5,713 nucleotides of DNA from Pseudomonadales bacterium (GTDB lineage: Bacteria; Pseudomonadota; Gammaproteobacteria; Pseudomonadales; JAHEIH01): the NCBI GenBank assembly GCA_023255355.1, contig JALRIU010000153.1:1-5713 (forward strand), in the 5' to 3' direction. A program made the position numbers and the translations under genes. The notes beneath the pieces were generated by a model. The model was not told where the DNA came from. It saw only the letters and a program-made list of their open reading frames with translations, and made no database searches. Shown piece by piece: positions 4,814 through 5,713 of the stretch. Position 1 is the first letter of the stretch. Each line of letters opens with the position of its first letter.

Positions 4814-5713
4814 TCACTCCGCGTCCTTAACAAGATTCGCCAATAGGCGCTCTTTTATCTTATGTTTTAATACCTTGCCAGCATCATTTTTGGGAAGAGA
4901 TGACCAACACTCTACCTGTTCAGGTATTTTGAATTTAGCGACGTTCTTAGCCAGCAAATAGTCAAAAAATACAGCCACATTCGGCATACAGTCTGTTTCA
5001 GGAACGACAACAGCAACAGCTCTTTCGCCTGTTTTTTCATTTGGAATACCAACAATTGCAATTTCATTGACGAAAGGATGAGTAATCAGTAAGTCTTCAA
5101 TTTCTTTAGGAGAAATGTTTTCGCCATTTCGAATAATGATGTCTTTACTACGCCCCGAAATAACCAAATATTTATCGTCTAACCAGGTTGCTAGATCACC
5201 CGTTCGATAAAAACCATCAACATCGAAAACCTCAGTTTCATCATCAGCATGAACGTATCCCACCAACATTTGTGGCCCTCGCGCCAACACTTCATTGGCA
5301 ACGAGTTTGATGTCTGCTATCCCAGGCCGGCCATCGGTTTCAGATGCATAGTATTCTTCACCGGGCAACAATGCACCGACACTAGTGACAGGCACTTCGG
5401 TCGAGCCATAGACTCGCGACACCGCGGCCTTAGCAAAATATTGTTGCGCGTGTTGTATCAGCGAAGCGGGCACTGACGCGCCACCACAAATAAAAACTTC
5501 TAAATCAGGCAAATGACTATTTATCTCTTCTGCAGCAGCTAACAACTGACTCAAAAAAGGTGTGGCACCAGCAAAATGAGTGCAATGTTGATTAATCAGT
5601 AGTTGAACACCACTGACTGGCTCCCATTGTTCCATCAAAACAGTGCAAGCACCTAATATTAAGGGCGTTTCAAAAGCATATATAGAGCCGCCAATATGAC
5701 TAATTGGCGAGGC
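4814..5713 (-). CDS. AMP-forming acyl-CoA synthetase, C-terminal 299 residues (partial)
   Basis: The frame stays open to the right edge, so the gene is 5'-truncated by the window; no start is present here. The 299 residues contain, numbered from the edge, SPISHIGG at 2-9 (substrate-pocket region), YGSTE at 102-106 (the YGxTE adenylate motif), DGRPG at 127-131 and YRTGD at 169-173 with the ribose-binding Asp. The hinge GRSKD is at 187-191, NGENISPKEIE at 196-206, and PKNDAGKVLK ends near 283 with catalytic K280. Full family members are about 510-550 residues, so the N-terminal P-loop half is missing. The enzyme makes a CoA thioester from a carboxylic acid with ATP. The overall pattern resembles cyclohexanecarboxylate- and steroid-side-chain-type ligases more than long-chain FadD, but that is a judgement from family feel. 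Its TGA (4816-4814) sits at the flavoprotein start, so the two are coupled. Confidence 0.9.
   Translation of the reverse strand, partial: ASPISHIGGSIYAFETPLILGACTVLMEQWEPVSGVQLLINQHCTHFAGATPFLSQLLAAAEEINSHLPDLEVFICGGASVPASLIQHAQQYFAKAAVSRVYGSTEVPVTSVGALLPGEEYYASETDGRPGIADIKLVANEVLARGPQMLVGYVHADDETEVFDVDGFYRTGDLATWLDDKYLVISGRSKDIIIRNGENISPKEIEDLLITHPFVNEIAIVGIPNEKTGERAVAVVVPETDCMPNVAVFFDYLLAKNVAKFKIPEQVECWSSLPKNDAGKVLKHKIKERLLANLVKDAE
4817..4820 (-). promoter_or_regulatory. Ribosome binding site of the flavoprotein gene
   Basis: GGAG five bases before ATG 4811-4809 lies across the end of the ligase gene. A second site, AAGGA at 4828-4824, serves an alternative GTG at 4817-4815. Both starts are in frame and differ by two residues. 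The placement implies translational coupling with the ligase. Confidence 0.55.

Noticed and set aside
4502..4846. Plus-strand open frames opposite the flavoprotein N-terminus
   Set aside because: They are antisense to the FAD-binding region and have low-complexity His/Gln-rich products with no supporting start signal.
5636..5638. Possible TTG start for the acyl-CoA synthetase at 5638
   Set aside because: The frame continues with well-conserved family sequence (SPISHIGG and following) to the window edge, so the TTG is an internal Leu codon.
1..5713. tRNA, rRNA, CRISPR array, transposase or insertion-sequence ends
   Set aside because: No cloverleaf-like stretch, regularly spaced repeats, transposase motifs or terminal inverted repeats were found on reading both strands.

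Overview
The window reads as three unrelated stretches. Most of it (about 690-5713) is one minus-strand catabolic operon. In transcription order, right to left, it holds the 3' part of an acyl-CoA synthetase running off the right edge, a flavoprotein of the 3-ketosteroid dehydrogenase (KstD) type, and three different short-chain dehydrogenases/reductases (SDRs). The genes are tightly packed: a TGA stop touching the next start, a 12-base gap with the ribosome site next to the previous stop, and one 66-base gap. They therefore look co-transcribed and partly translationally coupled. No promoter or regulator is visible; the operon start lies beyond the right edge.

As a set, the enzymes could activate a carboxylic acid as a CoA thioester, introduce a ring double bond next to a ketone, and interconvert hydroxyl and keto groups. 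That would suit bacterial breakdown of a steroid, bile acid or other alicyclic/terpenoid acid. The substrate is inferred, not shown. Hand-counted GC in two 60-base samples of the operon is 42% and 50%. The gene content would suit an aquatic proteobacterium, perhaps a gammaproteobacterium, but the host is not fixed by anything I can see.

The left end is different. Positions 1-81 are the last 26 codons and stop of a lipid A lauroyl acyltransferase (LpxL/HtrB type) with a Pseudomonas-like look. Its stop overlaps the 3' end of a convergent minus-strand reading frame that looks like an alpha/beta-hydrolase tail (75 to about 170). GC over 1-160 is about 59% by hand count. From about 161 to 690 lies a plus-strand array of one 5'-truncated ORF and two 58-codon ORFs, AT-richer (about 37% GC over 541-660), with overlapping or 4-base-spaced ends and acidic or Cys-rich products, as in phage small-gene clusters.

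Both joins (near 160-175 and 660-690) cut through reading frames, so the left 690 bases may be an assembly chimera or a set of genuine recombination junctions. The sequence alone cannot decide. Points most worth checking are these joins, the apparent loss of the catalytic tyrosine in the last SDR, and the substrate of the operon.
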